From: JBAROU01 sp049642385
Lineage (GTDB): Bacteria > Chloroflexota > Dehalococcoidia > DSTF01 > RBG-16-68-14
DNA: 5,211 nt
Direction of reading: 5' to 3'
NCBI GenBank assembly: GCA_049642385.1
Contig: JBAROU010000001.1
Location: 1-5,211, forward strand
A program made the position numbers and the translations under genes. Positions 4,925 through 5,211 of this stretch are shown here, piece by piece. Position 1 is the stretch's first letter. Every line of letters begins with the position of its first letter. The notes beneath the pieces were generated by a model. The model was not told the origin of the DNA. It saw nothing but the letters and a program-made list of their open reading frames with translations, and did no database searches.

Positions 4925-5211
4925 TTAGGAAGTTGAGCCCGTCGACGGGGTCGAGGACGGGTTGCCCGGTTGCGCTGACTTCCGCCTATCGGCTGCGCGT
5001 CGCCCGCGGTTCGCCGGCGAAGGGTTCGCCGCGGCAGGTTGCGGGGCGGGAGCTGGTTCTGTTGTCGGCGGCTGAACGGGCGGGGCAGGCGCTGGGGGCG
5101 GCGTTGCAGCCCGCGCGGGCGCCGGTTGCGACGCCGGAGCGCGCTCCTGCGTCGGTGGTTGCGGCGGAGCGATCGTGGCCTTGACCGACGCGACGCGCGC
5201 ATCCCTTGTGT
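4925..5211 (-). CDS. 3' end of an unidentified gene with a Pro/Ala-rich tail (partial)
   Basis: An open frame enters from beyond the right edge and ends at TAA (4925-4927), giving 94 C-terminal residues. The first 13 or so (TRDARVASVKATI) may be the end of a folded domain; the rest is Pro, Ala, Thr and Gln-rich (for example APPQPPTQERAPASQPAP), then a basic stretch NRGRRAADRRK and a Ser/Thr/Gly end. This is the composition of a disordered tail. The protein cannot be identified without its N-terminus. The gene converges with the DRTGG-domain gene, leaving 23 bp between stops. Overlapping frames in this stretch give Arg-rich products and are less plausible. Confidence 0.55.
   Translation of the reverse strand, partial: TRDARVASVKATIAPPQPPTQERAPASQPAPARAATPPPAPAPPVQPPTTEPAPAPQPAAANPSPANRGRRAADRRKSAQPGNPSSTPSTGSTS

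Noticed and set aside
4902..4930. Possible terminator between the convergent genes (CCTAA ... TTAGG)
   Set aside because: Only a 5-bp stem with a long loop and no U-run on either strand.
4906..5202. 98-codon Arg-rich minus-strand frame
   Set aside because: Almost half Arg with no domain; the neighbouring frame that is open to the window edge gives a typical Pro/Ala-rich disordered tail.
1..5211. CRISPR array, rRNA or insertion sequence
   Set aside because: No regularly spaced repeats, no rRNA-like sequence and no transposase frame were seen.

Overview
This is a high-GC bacterial chromosome segment carrying one end of an integrative element that sits at the 3' end of a tRNA-Phe gene. The host is not identifiable with certainty. 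The host-side gene (P-loop domain plus DRTGG-type domain) and the overall base composition would fit a Chloroflexota-like bacterium, but that is a weak inference.

Mobile element (positions 2 to about 3800, all on the minus strand). Reading in the direction of transcription from the tRNA: the tRNA-Phe(GAA) 3' end with encoded CCA (3796-3871); a tyrosine recombinase whose start codon lies only 18 bp beyond the CCA (2749-3777); an intergenic stretch with a near-consensus promoter (TTGACA-17-TAGTAT) and a 56-nt hairpin; a 53-codon helix-turn-helix protein of the MerR/excisionase type starting with TTG (2452-2613); an unrecognised 92-residue basic protein overlapping it (2184-2462); an unrecognised 59-residue protein with three cysteines (1933-2112); and a 644-residue primase-polymerase/helicase resembling the NrS-1 phage polymerase group (2-1936), whose ATG overlaps the preceding stop. 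The order int, small HTH, small ORFs, primase-helicase is the integration and replication module of a phage satellite, a small ICE/IME or a defective prophage. The far end, with the second attachment site and any cargo, lies left of position 1.

Host side (about 3796 to 5211). The tRNA-Phe gene has its own promoter facing left. Facing right, after an 88-bp divergent intergenic region, is a 313-residue protein with a BioD-like P-loop domain and a DRTGG-type domain, probably translated from a leaderless mRNA. Converging on it from beyond the right edge is the 3' end of another gene, of which only a Pro/Ala/Thr-rich, presumably disordered tail is visible (4925-5211).

How the parts work together (inference): the recombinase integrates and excises the element at tRNA-Phe and, when integrated, is probably transcribed by read-through from the tRNA promoter. 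The separate xis-primase operon has its own promoter and a structured leader, and would turn on excision and replication together. The two unknown small proteins in that operon are the least explained part of the window.
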